This document shows positions 15,148 to 23,925 of a stretch of 64,000 nucleotides of DNA, one piece after another. A program made the translations under genes and the position numbers. Where the stretch lies: positions 3,968,001-4,032,000 of the forward strand of contig NZ_CP061281.1 in the NCBI RefSeq assembly GCF_014621695.1, in the 5' to 3' direction. Within the stretch, counting starts at the first letter, position 1. Every line of letters starts with the position of its first letter. This DNA comes from Streptomyces xanthii (GTDB lineage: Bacteria; Actinomycetota; Actinomycetes; Streptomycetales; Streptomycetaceae). The notes below the pieces were generated by a model. The model was given only the letters and a program-made list of their open reading frames with translations. It was not told the DNA's origin and did no database searches.

Positions 15148-16238
15148 TGGCCGGCCATGACGCCATCGCGCGTCAGGCGGACGAGAAGACGACCACCTAC
15201 CGGGTGAAGCTGCCGCGCCGCGTCGTCGTGCCACCGCTGAAGCAGGTGGCCCGACGGCTGGCGATGGCCCTCGGTGTGCTCGTCCTCACGGGGTTCCTCG
15301 TCTGGATCGACCGGGCCGGGTACAACGACAGTTCGGACCGCACGGTCGATCTGCTCGACTCCTTCTACTACGCGACCGTCACGCTCTCCACCACGGGATA
15401 CGGCGACATCACGCCGGTCAGTGACAGCGCCCGCCTCACCAACATCCTCGTCATCACACCCCTGCGCGTGCTGTTCCTGATCATCCTGGTCGGCACCACG
15501 CTGGAGGTCCTCACCGAACGGACCCGGGAGGAATGGCGCCTGAACCGCTGGAGGTCCAACTTGCGTGACCACACTGTCGTCATCGGCTTCGGCACGAAGG
15601 GCCGCAGCGCGGTGGAGACCGTCTGCGCGACCGGGCTCAAGCCCGAGCAGGTCGTCGTGGTCGACCCCAGCAGCAAGGTCATCGACGCGGCCAACGCGCT
15701 GGGCTACGCCGGGGTCATGGGCGACGCGACCCGCAGCGACGTCCTGGTCCGCGCCGAGGTGCAGCGCGCCCGGAAGATCATCATCGCCACGCAGCGCGAC
15801 GACACGGCGGTCCTGGTGACGCTCACGGCGCGGCAGCTGAACCGCGGGGCGAAGATCGTCGCCGCGGTCCGCGAGGAGGAGAACGCGCCGCTGCTGCGCC
15901 AGTCCGGCGCGGACGCGGTCATCACCAGCGCCAGCGCGGCGGGCCGGCTGCTCGGCCTGTCGGTCCTCAGCCCCAACGCGGGCATGGTCATGGAGGACCT
16001 CATCCAGCAGGGCAGCGGCCTCGACCTGATCGAACGGCCGGTGATAAAGGCCGAGGTGGGCCTGGAGCCGAAGCAGGTCGACGACCTCGTCGTCAGCGTC
16101 GTGCGCGGCCACCGGCTGCTCGGCTACGACGACAAGGCCATCGGCACCCTGCAGTTGACGGACCGTCTGATCACCATCGTGCGGGCCACCCCGACCACCC
16201 ACGTGGCACCGGACACCAAGCCGCTGCCCCAGGACTGA
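15141..16238 (+). CDS. Two-TM potassium channel with TrkA-N (RCK) regulatory domain
   Basis: 365 residues. Two membrane helices (about 40-57 and 98-118) flank a pore loop with selectivity filter TLSTTGYGDITP (about 81-92), so this is a KcsA/MthK-type K+ channel of the plasma membrane. The cytoplasmic part has a TrkA-N Rossmann fold, HTVVIGFGTKGRSAVETV (about 141-158), and a TrkA-C-like end, suggesting gating by nucleotide or ion binding. I start at GTG 15141, which gives a 4-nt GTGA overlap with moeA and has GAAGGG upstream; an ATG at 15081 in the same frame lies 60 nt inside moeA. The start codon falls within the parS site. Confidence 0.85.
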   Translation: MKLAGHDAIARQADEKTTTYRVKLPRRVVVPPLKQVARRLAMALGVLVLTGFLVWIDRAGYNDSSDRTVDLLDSFYYATVTLSTTGYGDITPVSDSARLTNILVITPLRVLFLIILVGTTLEVLTERTREEWRLNRWRSNLRDHTVVIGFGTKGRSAVETVCATGLKPEQVVVVDPSSKVIDAANALGYAGVMGDATRSDVLVRAEVQRARKIIIATQRDDTAVLVTLTARQLNRGAKIVAAVREEENAPLLRQSGADAVITSASAAGRLLGLSVLSPNAGMVMEDLIQQGSGLDLIERPVIKAEVGLEPKQVDDLVVSVVRGHRLLGYDDKAIGTLQLTDRLITIVRATPTTHVAPDTKPLPQD

Positions 16239-16289
16239 CCCGGGCGTGACGCGGGGCCGCGCCGGGCCCACGGGAGTAGCCTCGCGGCC

Positions 16290-17270
16290 ATGTATGCGAT
16301 CACGATCCCGGAACCCGGCGGACCCGAGGCGCTTCTCTGGGCGGAGGTCCCCGACCCCGTGCCCGGCGAGGGCGAGGTCCTCGTCGAGGTGGTCTCCAGC
16401 GCCGTCAACCGCGCCGATCTGCTCCAGCGCCAGGGCTTCTACAACCCGCCGGCCGGCTCCTCCCCGTACCCCGGTCTGGAGTGCGCGGGCCGGATCGCCG
16501 CGCTCGGGCCGGGCGTGGGCGGCTGGTCCGTCGGCGACGAGGTGTGCGCGCTGCTCGTCGGCGGCGGCTACGCGGAGAAGGTCGTCGTCCCGGCCGGCCA
16601 GCTGCTGCCCGTGCCGCGGGGCGTCGACCTCGTGACGGCGGCGGCGCTGCCCGAGGTGACCTGCACCGTCTGGTCCAACGTGTTCATGGTCGCGAACCTG
16701 CGCCCCGGCGAGCTCTTCCTCGTGCATGGCGGCTCCAGCGGCATCGGCACGATGGCGATCCAGCTCGCGAAGGCGGTCGGCGCCAAGGTCGCGGTCACCG
16801 CGGGCACCAAGGAGAAGCTGGACTTCTGCGCCGAGCTGGGCGCCGACATCCTGATCAACTACCGCGAGCAGGACTTCGTCGAGGAGATCCGCGAGAACAC
16901 CGCGGGCGGCGGCGCCGACGTCGTCCTCGACAACATGGGCGCCAAGTACCTGGGCCGCAACGTGGACGTCCTCGCCACCAACGGCCGGCTCGCGATCATC
17001 GGAATGCAGGGCGGCGTCAAGGGCGAACTGAACATCGCCACGCTGCTCGGCAAGCGCGGCGCGATCACCGCGACCACGCTGCGGGCCCGGCCGCTCGCCG
17101 AGAAGGCGGCCATCGTCGCGGCGGTCCGTGAACACGTCTGGCCGCTGATCGAGGGCGGCCATGTGCGGCCGGTCGTGGACCGGACGCTGCCGATGGCCGA
17201 CGCGGCGCAGGCCCACCGGGTCCTGGAGGAGTCCGGGCACATCGGCAAGGTGCTGCTCACGCTGCCGTAG
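16290..17270 (+). CDS. NAD(P)H-quinone oxidoreductase, zinc-independent MDR (PIG3-like)
   Basis: 326 residues. The N-terminal GroES-like domain (1-120) begins MYAITIPEPGGPEALLW and contains AVNRADLLQRQGFY and PGLECAGRIAALG. The Rossmann domain carries LVHGGSSGIGTMAIQLAK (about 143-160) and GADILINYREQDF. No zinc-binding Cys/His set is present, consistent with the quinone oxidoreductase branch, which reduces quinones or enones with NADPH in the cytosol. It follows the channel gene by 51 bp on the same strand. The physiological substrate is unknown. Confidence 0.86.
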   Translation: MYAITIPEPGGPEALLWAEVPDPVPGEGEVLVEVVSSAVNRADLLQRQGFYNPPAGSSPYPGLECAGRIAALGPGVGGWSVGDEVCALLVGGGYAEKVVVPAGQLLPVPRGVDLVTAAALPEVTCTVWSNVFMVANLRPGELFLVHGGSSGIGTMAIQLAKAVGAKVAVTAGTKEKLDFCAELGADILINYREQDFVEEIRENTAGGGADVVLDNMGAKYLGRNVDVLATNGRLAIIGMQGGVKGELNIATLLGKRGAITATTLRARPLAEKAAIVAAVREHVWPLIEGGHVRPVVDRTLPMADAAQAHRVLEESGHIGKVLLTLP

Positions 17271-17282
17271 CCGCCGCGGCGG

Positions 17283-17717
17283 TCAGCGGCGCAGCCGCAG
17301 GGCCAGGAAGCCGAGGCCGAGCCCGGTGAGGAGCAGGCCGAAGCCCAGCGGCAGCACGTTCACCAGCGGGCTCGTCCCGTCGTCCGGCACCACGGTCTGC
17401 TGCCGGGCGGCGGCCGGGGGCCGCGGGCGGTGCGTCGGGGTCGCGGAGGGCTCCTCGACGGGCGGCGCGGGCGGCCGCAGGGCCGCGGGGCCGGTCGGAT
17501 GGGGGCGGGGCCGCCCCGGCGGGGTGCGGCCCTCGCCCGCCTGGGTGCCCGCGAGAGAGGCTCCGGGCGAGGGTTCGGCGGCGTACGCCGGGGACGCCTG
17601 CGCGACGGCGGAGACGAGCGCACAGGCCGCCGCGGCCGGCAGGGACGCCGTGAGCACGAGAAGGGTCGCCGCGAGAGCTCCCGTCACCCGTCCGGCCACC
17701 CGCCGAAGCCACGCCAT
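17283..17717 (-). CDS. Pro-rich cell-surface protein with signal peptide and C-terminal membrane anchor
   Basis: 144 residues of unknown function. An N-terminal signal peptide (RRVAGRVTGALAATLLVLTA, probable cleavage near ASPAYAA at about residue 45) is followed by a Pro/Ala/Thr-rich, probably disordered, wall-spanning stretch (about 48-115). The C-terminal helix LPLGFGLLLTGLGLGFLALR ends in LRR. This is the layout of a membrane-tethered wall protein, but there is no LPxTG motif for sortase. Convergent with the quinone oxidoreductase, 12 bp between stops. Confidence 0.72.
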   Translation of the reverse strand: MAWLRRVAGRVTGALAATLLVLTASLPAAAACALVSAVAQASPAYAAEPSPGASLAGTQAGEGRTPPGRPRPHPTGPAALRPPAPPVEEPSATPTHRPRPPAAARQQTVVPDDGTSPLVNVLPLGFGLLLTGLGLGFLALRLRR

Positions 17718-17888
17718 GCACTGCCCCCTTCTGCCCGTGCCGCTGCCGCGCTGCTGCCGTGCTTGCGATAAGCCTCACATAGGCCAATAAAACGGGCACG
17801 CCGGATTTCGGGGCACCCGGGTGCGGTGGATCACTGTCCGACGGGGGCACCACCCAAGGGTGAGAGCACGGTGCGAGAGAATGGCGGC

Positions 17889-18431
17889 ATGGAGATGCCG
17901 AGGAACGAACGGTCGCCGGAGAACCCGCAGATCCTGGTCGTGGGCCAGGACGGAATGGCTCTGGGCGGCGGCGGAGCCGACGAAGCCCGCGAGGTCCCGG
18001 TGACGGAGATGGTCGAGCAGCCCGCCAAGGTGATGCGCATCGGCAGCATGATCAAGCAGCTGCTGGAGGAAGTGCGCGCGGCTCCCCTGGACGAGGCGAG
18101 CCGGCAGCGGCTCAAGGAGATCCACCACAGCTCCGTCAAGGAGCTCGAGGACGGCCTCGCGCCGGAGCTCGTCGAGGAACTGGAGCGGCTCTCCCTGCCG
18201 TTCACCGACGAGGCCACCCCGAGCGACGCCGAACTGCGCATCGCGCAGGCCCAGTTGGTGGGCTGGCTCGAGGGTCTCTTCCACGGGATCCAGACGACGC
18301 TCTTCGCCCAGCAGATGGCCGCCCGCGCCCAGTTGGAGCAGATGCGCCGCGCTCTTCCGCCGGGCGCCGGCGGCGAGGACGGCGACGAGGACCCCCGCAC
18401 GATCGGCCGCTCGGGCGGGCCGTACCTGTAG
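17889..18431 (+). CDS. bpa: Bpa, ATP-independent bacterial proteasome activator
   Basis: 180 residues. Matches the actinobacterial proteasome activator family (DUF2587). The helical core PAKVMRIGSMIKQLLEEVRA to GLFHGIQTTLFAQQMAARAQ (about 40-155) forms the dodecameric ring of known Bpa. The C-terminus ends GGPYL; the family docks into 20S proteasome alpha-subunit pockets through a C-terminal GQYL-like motif with a penultimate Tyr, retained here. It opens the proteasome gate without ATP for unfolded substrates. The ATG at 17889 starts the conserved text; an ATG at 17826 would add 21 non-conserved residues. A strong terminator follows directly. Confidence 0.86.
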   Translation: MEMPRNERSPENPQILVVGQDGMALGGGGADEAREVPVTEMVEQPAKVMRIGSMIKQLLEEVRAAPLDEASRQRLKEIHHSSVKELEDGLAPELVEELERLSLPFTDEATPSDAELRIAQAQLVGWLEGLFHGIQTTLFAQQMAARAQLEQMRRALPPGAGGEDGDEDPRTIGRSGGPYL

Positions 18432-18449
18432 GCGACGGACACCGAAAGC

Positions 18450-18490
18450 AAAGGGCCCGGCCCGCGCTCCACGCGCGGACCGGGCCCTTT
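18450..18490 (+). terminator. Strong hairpin terminator after bpa
   Basis: AAAGGGCCCGG at 18450-18460 pairs with CCGGGCCCTTT at 18480-18490. An inner CCGCG/CGCGG pairing (18462-18466 with 18473-18477) extends the stem. The gene on the other side (stop at 18511) converges, so it probably serves both strands. Confidence 0.85.
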
Positions 18491-18510
18491 CCGGTCGGAC
18501 CGAAGTGGGG

Positions 18511-18942
18511 TCAGTACCTCGGGTTGACCTTGCCACCGGAGTAGCAGTTGACGACGATGCCGGGCTTGTTCACCTTGGTGCGGCCGTTGTAGAGCTGCAC
18601 CTCGACGCCCGCGTGCTTGATGCCGCGGGTGTCGTGCGCGGAGGTGTTCCAGGTCTCCGCGGAGCCGCTGACGTGGTGCCAGGGCCAGTGCTTGAGCTTG
18701 CTGCCGGTGTAGGTGACCAGGCGGATCGCCGGGTGGAAACCGTCGGCCTTGGTGTCCTTGCCCTTGAGCTTGAGCGGGTCGAGCTTGGTCCTGCCGGCCC
18801 AGGTCCAGCTCGCCGAGCCGCTCGCGCCCGTGACCGAGCAGGACTTGCTTGCTCCGGCCGCGGCGGCCGGGCTCGCCGCGAGTGGAATCAGTACCGCTGC
18901 CAGCGCCCCAGCGACGAAGGCCCCCGTTTTACGCGTGTGCAC
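18511..18942 (-). CDS. Small secreted protein of unknown function
   Basis: 143 residues from a GTG start preceded by GAGGGAG. Sec-type signal peptide (RKTGAFVAGALAAVLIPLAA, cleavage near SPAAAAG about residue 29). The mature part is about 115 residues with two Cys (near 35 and 132) that could form one disulfide, and is rich in Lys, Gly, Trp and Thr (ASWTWAGRTKLDPLKLKGKD, HWPWHHVSGSAETW). No catalytic motif seen. Likely an exported beta-rich protein; I do not recognise the family. Confidence 0.75.
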   Translation of the reverse strand: MHTRKTGAFVAGALAAVLIPLAASPAAAAGASKSCSVTGASGSASWTWAGRTKLDPLKLKGKDTKADGFHPAIRLVTYTGSKLKHWPWHHVSGSAETWNTSAHDTRGIKHAGVEVQLYNGRTKVNKPGIVVNCYSGGKVNPRY

Positions 18943-19055
18943 AACGCTCCCTCAGATCGTCCGAGTTGACGTGTACACACTATTCGCAGAGGCAATCGGT
19001 ACCTAGGCGATCGGGTGCGTGTCGCGCGGACGATCCGGAGGGCGGCGGCGCGGGA

Positions 19056-20708
19056 TCAGCCGCCCGAAGGGTTGCCGGTGGAGACCTGGAGCTGGATCTT
19101 CACGCCGGTCGGGTCGATCTCCGTGTTGGCCGCCGGGCTCTGGTTCATGACCGTGCCCTCGCCGTACGTGTTCTCGTCGATGTGCACGACCTCGGGCTGC
19201 CAGCCGGCCGCCCGGAAGCACGCCTTCACCGAGTCGATGTTCTTCAGGTAGAAGTCCGGGACCTTGATCTTGTTCTCGTCGTTGAACCCGGTCTCGGGCT
19301 CGGTGCACTTGTCCGTCTCGATGGTCTTCGTCTTGTCGGGGCCCTTGTGACCGGCCACCTCGGACGTGCCGCCGCTCGGCTTGCCGTTGCCCTCGGGGTC
19401 GGGGTCGTCGCCCTGGTTCGTCAGGACCGCGATCAGGCCGCCGATGGCGACCAGCGCGACGACGATCGAGGCGATGATCACCATCATGTTCTTGTTCCGG
19501 CCGCCGGAACCGCCGGAGCCGCCGCTCTGCGGGCTCGCCGTCGTCACCGGCTGCGCCGAGTACGGGGCCGGCGTCTGCGGCGCGTAGGACATCGACGGGG
19601 GCGGCGTCTGGTACCCGCCCTGCTGCGGATACCCGTACGCGGGCTGCGGCGCCGGGGTCGGCGTGCCGTAAGGGTTCTGCGTCTGCGGCTGGTACGGCGT
19701 CTGGACCGGGCCCGGGGTCGGCATCCCGTTCTGGTCGACGGGCGGGAAGACCGTCGCGCCGACGCCCGCGCCGCTCGACGTCTGCGCGCCCGGCACGATG
19801 CTCGGCGCCGCGTGCGTCAGCGACTGGGCGACCCGCAGGCACTCGTCCCGCATCGCCTCGGCGCTCGGGAAGCGCTCGTTCGGGTTCTTCTTCAGGGCAC
19901 GGGCGACCAGCGCGTCGATCGCCGGCGGCAGCGAGCGGTTGATCGAGGACGGAGCCACCGGCTCCTCCTGGACGTGCGCATACGCTATGGCCAGCGGCGA
20001 GTCCGCCTCGAAGGGCAGCCGGCCGGTGGTCAGCTGGAAGAGCATGATGCCGACCGAGTACAGGTCGGAGCGGGCGTCGACACCGCGGCCGAGAGCCTGC
20101 TCCGGCGACAGGTACTGGGGCGTGCCGACGACCATGCCGGTCTGCGTCATCGAGGTCACACCGGACTGCATGGCGCGCGCGATGCCGAAGTCCATGACCT
20201 TGACGACGTTCCGCTTCGTCATCATCACGTTGCCCGGCTTGATGTCGCGGTGGACCAGGCCCATCTCGTGGCTGATCTCGAGCGCGGCGAGCACGTCGGC
20301 GGTGATCTTGAGCGCCTTGTCGGCGGGCATCGCGCCGTACTGGCGGACGTCCTCGTCGAGCACCGAACCGAGCGGCCGGCCCTCGACGTACTCCATGACG
20401 ATGTACGGAGTGATCGTGCCGTTCAGCTCGTCCTCGCCCGAGTCGAAGACCGAGACGATGTTCGTGTGCGTGAGCTTGGCCACCGACTGGGCCTCGCGCT
20501 GGAAGCGCTGACGGAAGGCGTCCTCGCGGCCGAGTTCCGTGTGCAAAGTCTTGATGGCGACCGCGCGGTCGAGCCGCGTGTCGTGCGCGAGATGCACGGA
20601 GGCCATGCCGCCCTCACCGAGCAGGTCGCGCAGCTGGTACCGCCCACCGGCCACGGAACTGCCCGCGTACCGCCCGCCCTGCCCGCCGCCGGCGCTGCCC
20701 TCGGTCAT
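19056..20708 (-). CDS. PASTA-domain transmembrane Ser/Thr protein kinase (PknB-like)
   Basis: 550 residues. N-terminal Hanks-type kinase (about 22-290): Gly loop LGEGGMASVHLA, catalytic Lys in AVAIKTLH, loop LVHRDIKPGNVMM (about 149-161), DFG in VMDFGIARA, and GTPQYLSPEQ. Then a Pro/Gln/Tyr-rich linker (about 310-400), one membrane helix (MMVIIASIVVALVAIGGLIA, about 408-428) and a single extracellular PASTA repeat (KVPDFYLKNIDSVKACF to about 545). PASTA domains sense muropeptides or lipid II, so it probably signals cell-wall status. Divergent from a second kinase across a 401-bp gap. Confidence 0.9.
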   Translation of the reverse strand: MTEGSAGGGQGGRYAGSSVAGGRYQLRDLLGEGGMASVHLAHDTRLDRAVAIKTLHTELGREDAFRQRFQREAQSVAKLTHTNIVSVFDSGEDELNGTITPYIVMEYVEGRPLGSVLDEDVRQYGAMPADKALKITADVLAALEISHEMGLVHRDIKPGNVMMTKRNVVKVMDFGIARAMQSGVTSMTQTGMVVGTPQYLSPEQALGRGVDARSDLYSVGIMLFQLTTGRLPFEADSPLAIAYAHVQEEPVAPSSINRSLPPAIDALVARALKKNPNERFPSAEAMRDECLRVAQSLTHAAPSIVPGAQTSSGAGVGATVFPPVDQNGMPTPGPVQTPYQPQTQNPYGTPTPAPQPAYGYPQQGGYQTPPPSMSYAPQTPAPYSAQPVTTASPQSGGSGGSGGRNKNMMVIIASIVVALVAIGGLIAVLTNQGDDPDPEGNGKPSGGTSEVAGHKGPDKTKTIETDKCTEPETGFNDENKIKVPDFYLKNIDSVKACFRAAGWQPEVVHIDENTYGEGTVMNQSPAANTEIDPTGVKIQLQVSTGNPSGG

Positions 20709-21109
20709 GTCTCCACGTCCCCCATAGGCGCCCCGCTGACGGCGGCGGCCCGGTGATCGAATCAGCTATTCCCGGCCAAGTCTGCCCCAGGGCACCGACA
20801 CGTCAAGCTCGATGCCCGTTCCGTGACCGTACGGGCAAGAAGCGTCGCGGAAGCGTTACAGGCGATCGCCGGAGAAAGGGGCAGGGAGCGCGCATACGAA
20901 CGACATGGGTCCGGCACAGAAATTGCGCGCACGATTTGCACGACGTACACGGCAACGGGTTTGATACCGGATCCATCTCGGGACGGGACCGGCGCCCAAG
21001 CCTGTAGCGTGGCCCGACGGAGCTCGTGTTCACAACCGCGCGTACTCCGAATGCGCGGATCCGGCAGCACACACAGCAACAGCACGGACAGAAACGACGG
21101 CGAGGACTG
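20709..21109. other. 401-bp divergent promoter region between two Ser/Thr kinase genes
   Basis: No gene recognised; short open frames here are compositionally unlike neighbouring genes. The stretch at about 20895-20975 is less GC-rich than its surroundings and is the likeliest place for the divergent promoters, but I cannot assign -35/-10 elements firmly. No strong inverted repeat found by eye. Confidence 0.5.
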
Positions 21110-22693
21110 ATGGCACAGCAGCAGCGCGCTCAGGGCCCGTCCGACCCCGAGGCGACTGGCGGCGGTATGTCAGACGCGCCGGAGGCGTGGGGCAACGGCG
21201 GGCTGGTCGGAGACGGCCGGTACCGGCTCACCCACCGCCTCGGCCGGGGCGGCATGGCCGAGGTCTTCGCGGCCGAGGACGTGCGCCTCGGGCGCACCGT
21301 CGCCGTCAAGCTGCTGCGGGCCGACCTCGCGGAGGACCCGGTCTCCAAGGCCCGCTTCACGCGCGAGGCCCAGTCGGTCGCCGGCCTGAACCACCACGCG
21401 GTCGTCGCGGTCTACGACTCCGGCGAGGACTTCGTGAACGGCACGGCGGTGCCGTACATCGTCATGGAGCTCGTCGAGGGCCGCACCATCCGCGACCTGC
21501 TCATCAACGCGGAGGCGCCGGGCCCCGAGCAGGCCCTCATCATCGTCTCCGGGGTGCTCGAGGCGCTCGCGTACTCGCACCAGCACGGCATCGTGCACCG
21601 TGACATCAAGCCCGCCAACGTGATCATCACGGACACCGGCGCGGTCAAGGTCATGGACTTCGGCATCGCCCGCGCCCTGCACGGCGCGCAGTCGACCATG
21701 ACGCAGACCGGCATGGTCATGGGCACGCCCCAGTACCTCTCCCCGGAGCAGGCCCTCGGCAAGGCCGTCGACCACCGCTCCGACCTGTACGCGACCGGCT
21801 GCCTCCTCTACGAGCTGCTCGCGCTGCGGCCCCCCTTCACCGGTGAGACGCCGCTCTCCGTCGTCTACCAGCACGTCCAGGACATGCCGGTGCCGCCGTC
21901 CGAGGTCTCGGACGCGACGCCGCCGGAGCTGGACGGCCTCGTCATGCGCTCCCTCGCCAAGGACCCGGACGACCGGTTCCAGACGGCCGAGGAGATGCGC
22001 GGGCTCGTCCAGTACGGCCTGCAGATGCTGTACGAGCAGGGCGGCCACACCGGCACCTGGAACACGGGCCCGGTCGACATGCACGAGGGCGGCAACACCC
22101 CGGCGATGGGCATGGGCATGGCCGGCACCACCGCGCTGCCGCACCCCGGCGACACCGGCACGGCCGCGCAGCCGATGCTGCGCCCGCCGGGCCGTGACGA
22201 CGGCGGCTTCGACGGCCACGGGAACGGGGGCGGTGGCGGCCGCGGCAAGATGTGGATCGTCGCCGTGCTGGCCGTGATCGCCGTCGCGGTGGGTGTCGCC
22301 TTCGCGCTCAACGCGGGCGACGACGGGACCAAGAAGCAGAACGACAAGCAGTCGCCGTCGGTCTCGCAGTCCGAGGAGTCGCAGGAGCCGAGCGACGACG
22401 CCACCGACGAGACGGACACCGGTGGTCAGACGGAGGAGCCGGGCGGCGACACGGGCGGCCAGCCCGACTACACGCCGAGCCAGCAGCCGTCGCAGCAGCC
22501 GACGACCCCGTCCACGCAGCCGACGGAGCCGACGGGCGAGCCGACCGGCGAGCCGACGGACCAGCCGACGGAGCCCACGGACGAGCCGACCGAGCCCACG
22601 GAGGGGCCGACGGACCCGACGACCGATCCGACGGGTGACACGGCCGGCACCGACACGGGTGGCGTCGACGGAGGCGTCGACAGCGACGTCTGA
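21110..22693 (+). CDS. Transmembrane Ser/Thr protein kinase with Thr/Pro/Glu-rich extracellular tail
   Basis: 527 residues. Kinase domain about 38-300: LGRGGMAEVFAAED, TVAVKLLRAD, IVHRDIKPANVIITD (about 161-175), VMDFGIARAL, GTPQYLSPEQALG. A Gly/Met linker leads to one membrane helix (IVAVLAVIAVAVGVAFAL, about 382-400). Outside is an unstructured acidic tail with repeated TEPT/GEPT/DEPT units (about 450-515), not PASTA. Paralogous to the divergent kinase (shared EAQSVA, VYDSGED, MTQTGMV). The ATG at 21110 is the first one directly before the conserved N-terminus. The tail may be glycosylated or act as a wall spacer; this is inference. Confidence 0.87.
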   Translation: MAQQQRAQGPSDPEATGGGMSDAPEAWGNGGLVGDGRYRLTHRLGRGGMAEVFAAEDVRLGRTVAVKLLRADLAEDPVSKARFTREAQSVAGLNHHAVVAVYDSGEDFVNGTAVPYIVMELVEGRTIRDLLINAEAPGPEQALIIVSGVLEALAYSHQHGIVHRDIKPANVIITDTGAVKVMDFGIARALHGAQSTMTQTGMVMGTPQYLSPEQALGKAVDHRSDLYATGCLLYELLALRPPFTGETPLSVVYQHVQDMPVPPSEVSDATPPELDGLVMRSLAKDPDDRFQTAEEMRGLVQYGLQMLYEQGGHTGTWNTGPVDMHEGGNTPAMGMGMAGTTALPHPGDTGTAAQPMLRPPGRDDGGFDGHGNGGGGGRGKMWIVAVLAVIAVAVGVAFALNAGDDGTKKQNDKQSPSVSQSEESQEPSDDATDETDTGGQTEEPGGDTGGQPDYTPSQQPSQQPTTPSTQPTEPTGEPTGEPTDQPTEPTDEPTEPTEGPTDPTTDPTGDTAGTDTGGVDGGVDSDV

Positions 22694-22705
22694 TCCGCGC
22701 CGGGC

Positions 22706-23134
22706 TCAGGTCCGGCGCCGCGCGGATCCGCCCCGCAGTTCGTGCACGGTGACGAACTGCGGGGCGACGCGCAGGTACACCGCGTCGTAGGGGTCGCCGT
22801 CCGCGGAGTGCGGGGCGGCCCCGAAGCGTTCCAGCTCGGCCGGGGTCGGCTCGGCCCGCGCGCAGGTGCCGACGCACTGCACGGACCACTGCCCCTCGTC
22901 CTCCGGGCGCTCGGCGCCCAGGTTGTCCGCCCCGTAGGCGACGACGCTACCGACACAGGCCAGGTGGTAGCCGTAGCCCCGGTGCATGCGCAGCAGCAGC
23001 CCGCCGTCGGAGACGACGTGCCGGGCGGCCGCCAGGAAGGGCAGCGCGCGCATGCTGGTGGCGACTCGGCCGTAGTCCACGCGGGCGAGCAGCTCGAAGC
23101 CGCGATCGTGCTCGGGCTGGGGATCGGAGGGCAT
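22706..23134 (-). CDS. Pyridoxamine 5'-phosphate oxidase-like (split-barrel) protein
   Basis: 142 residues. The text FLAAARHVVSDGGLLLRMHR, CVGSVVAYGADNLG and WSVQCVGTCARAEP resembles the FMN/F420-binding split beta-barrel family (PNPOx-like), where the last segment corresponds to the barrel strand after the flavin site. No substrate can be assigned. It converges on the second kinase with 12 bp between stops. Confidence 0.65.
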   Translation of the reverse strand: MPSDPQPEHDRGFELLARVDYGRVATSMRALPFLAAARHVVSDGGLLLRMHRGYGYHLACVGSVVAYGADNLGAERPEDEGQWSVQCVGTCARAEPTPAELERFGAAPHSADGDPYDAVYLRVAPQFVTVHELRGGSARRRT

Positions 23135-23265
23135 GTCCCCACTGTGCGCCGCCGCGCGGGTACGGAAGAAGAGGACGTTGCCCCGTGGACCACGGGACCA
23201 AAGTCCCGGTTTCTCCCGCTATGAGGAAGGGGAAGGGTGAGCCCAGCCTCATCCGGACGGGGGTC

Positions 23266-23925
23266 TCAGTGCTTCTCCGCCTGCATCCGGGCGACGAACG
23301 CGGCCGCCTGCGAGCGGCGCTCCATCCCCAGCTTCGACAGCAGGCTCGACACATAGTTCTTGATCGTCTTCTCGGCGAGGTGCAGCTGCTCGCCGATCGC
23401 CCGGTTCGTCATGCCCTCACCGATCAGGTCGAGGATCCGGCGCTCCTGGTCGGTCAGGCCCGCCAGCCGGTCGTCGGCCTTGGCGCGGCCGCCGTCCCGC
23501 AGCCGCTCCAGCACCCGCGCGGTGGCCACGGGGTCGAGCAGGGACTTGCCGGCGGCGACGTCGCGCACGGCCGACAGCAGCTCGTTGCCCCTGATCGCCT
23601 TCAGGACGTAGCCGGAGGCGCCCGCCATGATCGCGTCGAAGAGGGCCTCGTCGTCCGCGTACGAGGTCAGCATGAGGCACTTGATGGAGTCGTCCCGGGA
23701 GCGGAGCTCGCGGCACACCTCGACGCCGCTGCCGTCCGGCAGGCGCACGTCCAGGACCGCGACGTCGGGCCGCGTGGCCGGGATCCGCACCAGCGCGTCG
23801 GCGGCCGTACCGGCCTCTCCGACGACCTCGATGTCGTCCTCCACCGACAGCATCTCGTGGACCCCGCGCCGGACCACTTCATGGTCGTCGAGGAGAAATA
23901 CGCGAATTTTTCCGTCTTCGTGCAC
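23266..23925 (-). CDS. NarL/FixJ-type response regulator (apparently orphan)
   Basis: 219 residues. Receiver domain (1-120): acidic pocket in [14 protein letters not shown], phospho-acceptor Asp in [17 protein letters not shown], Thr/Ser switch in [16 protein letters not shown] and Lys in GYVLKAIRG. The C-terminal LuxR-type HTH (about 150-215) reads [20 protein letters not shown] then [20 protein letters not shown]. No histidine kinase gene is adjacent. I recall that the homologue at this locus in S. coelicolor is studied as an orphan regulator that cross-talks with a distant kinase. The start is GTG 23925 (VHEDGKIRV), because homologues begin at this segment; an ATG at 24105 would run through the upstream dyads. 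Confidence 0.85.
   Translation of the reverse strand: MHEDGKIRVFLLDDHEVVRRGVHEMLSVEDDIEVVGEAGTAADALVRIPATRPDVAVLDVRLPDGSGVEVCRELRSRDDSIKCLMLTSYADDEALFDAIMAGASGYVLKAIRGNELLSAVRDVAAGKSLLDPVATARVLERLRDGGRAKADDRLAGLTDQERRILDLIGEGMTNRAIGEQLHLAEKTIKNYVSSLLSKLGMERRSQAAAFVARMQAEKH

Noticed and set aside
20753..21007. Small protein genes in the gap between the two kinases
   Set aside because: Overlapping short frames on both strands, no ribosome sites, composition unlike coding DNA of the region, and they lie where divergent promoters must be.
22500..22640. TEPT/GEPT repeats in the second kinase as PASTA domains
   Set aside because: They are low-complexity Thr/Pro/Glu units without the VPDV-type PASTA pattern seen in the neighbouring kinase.
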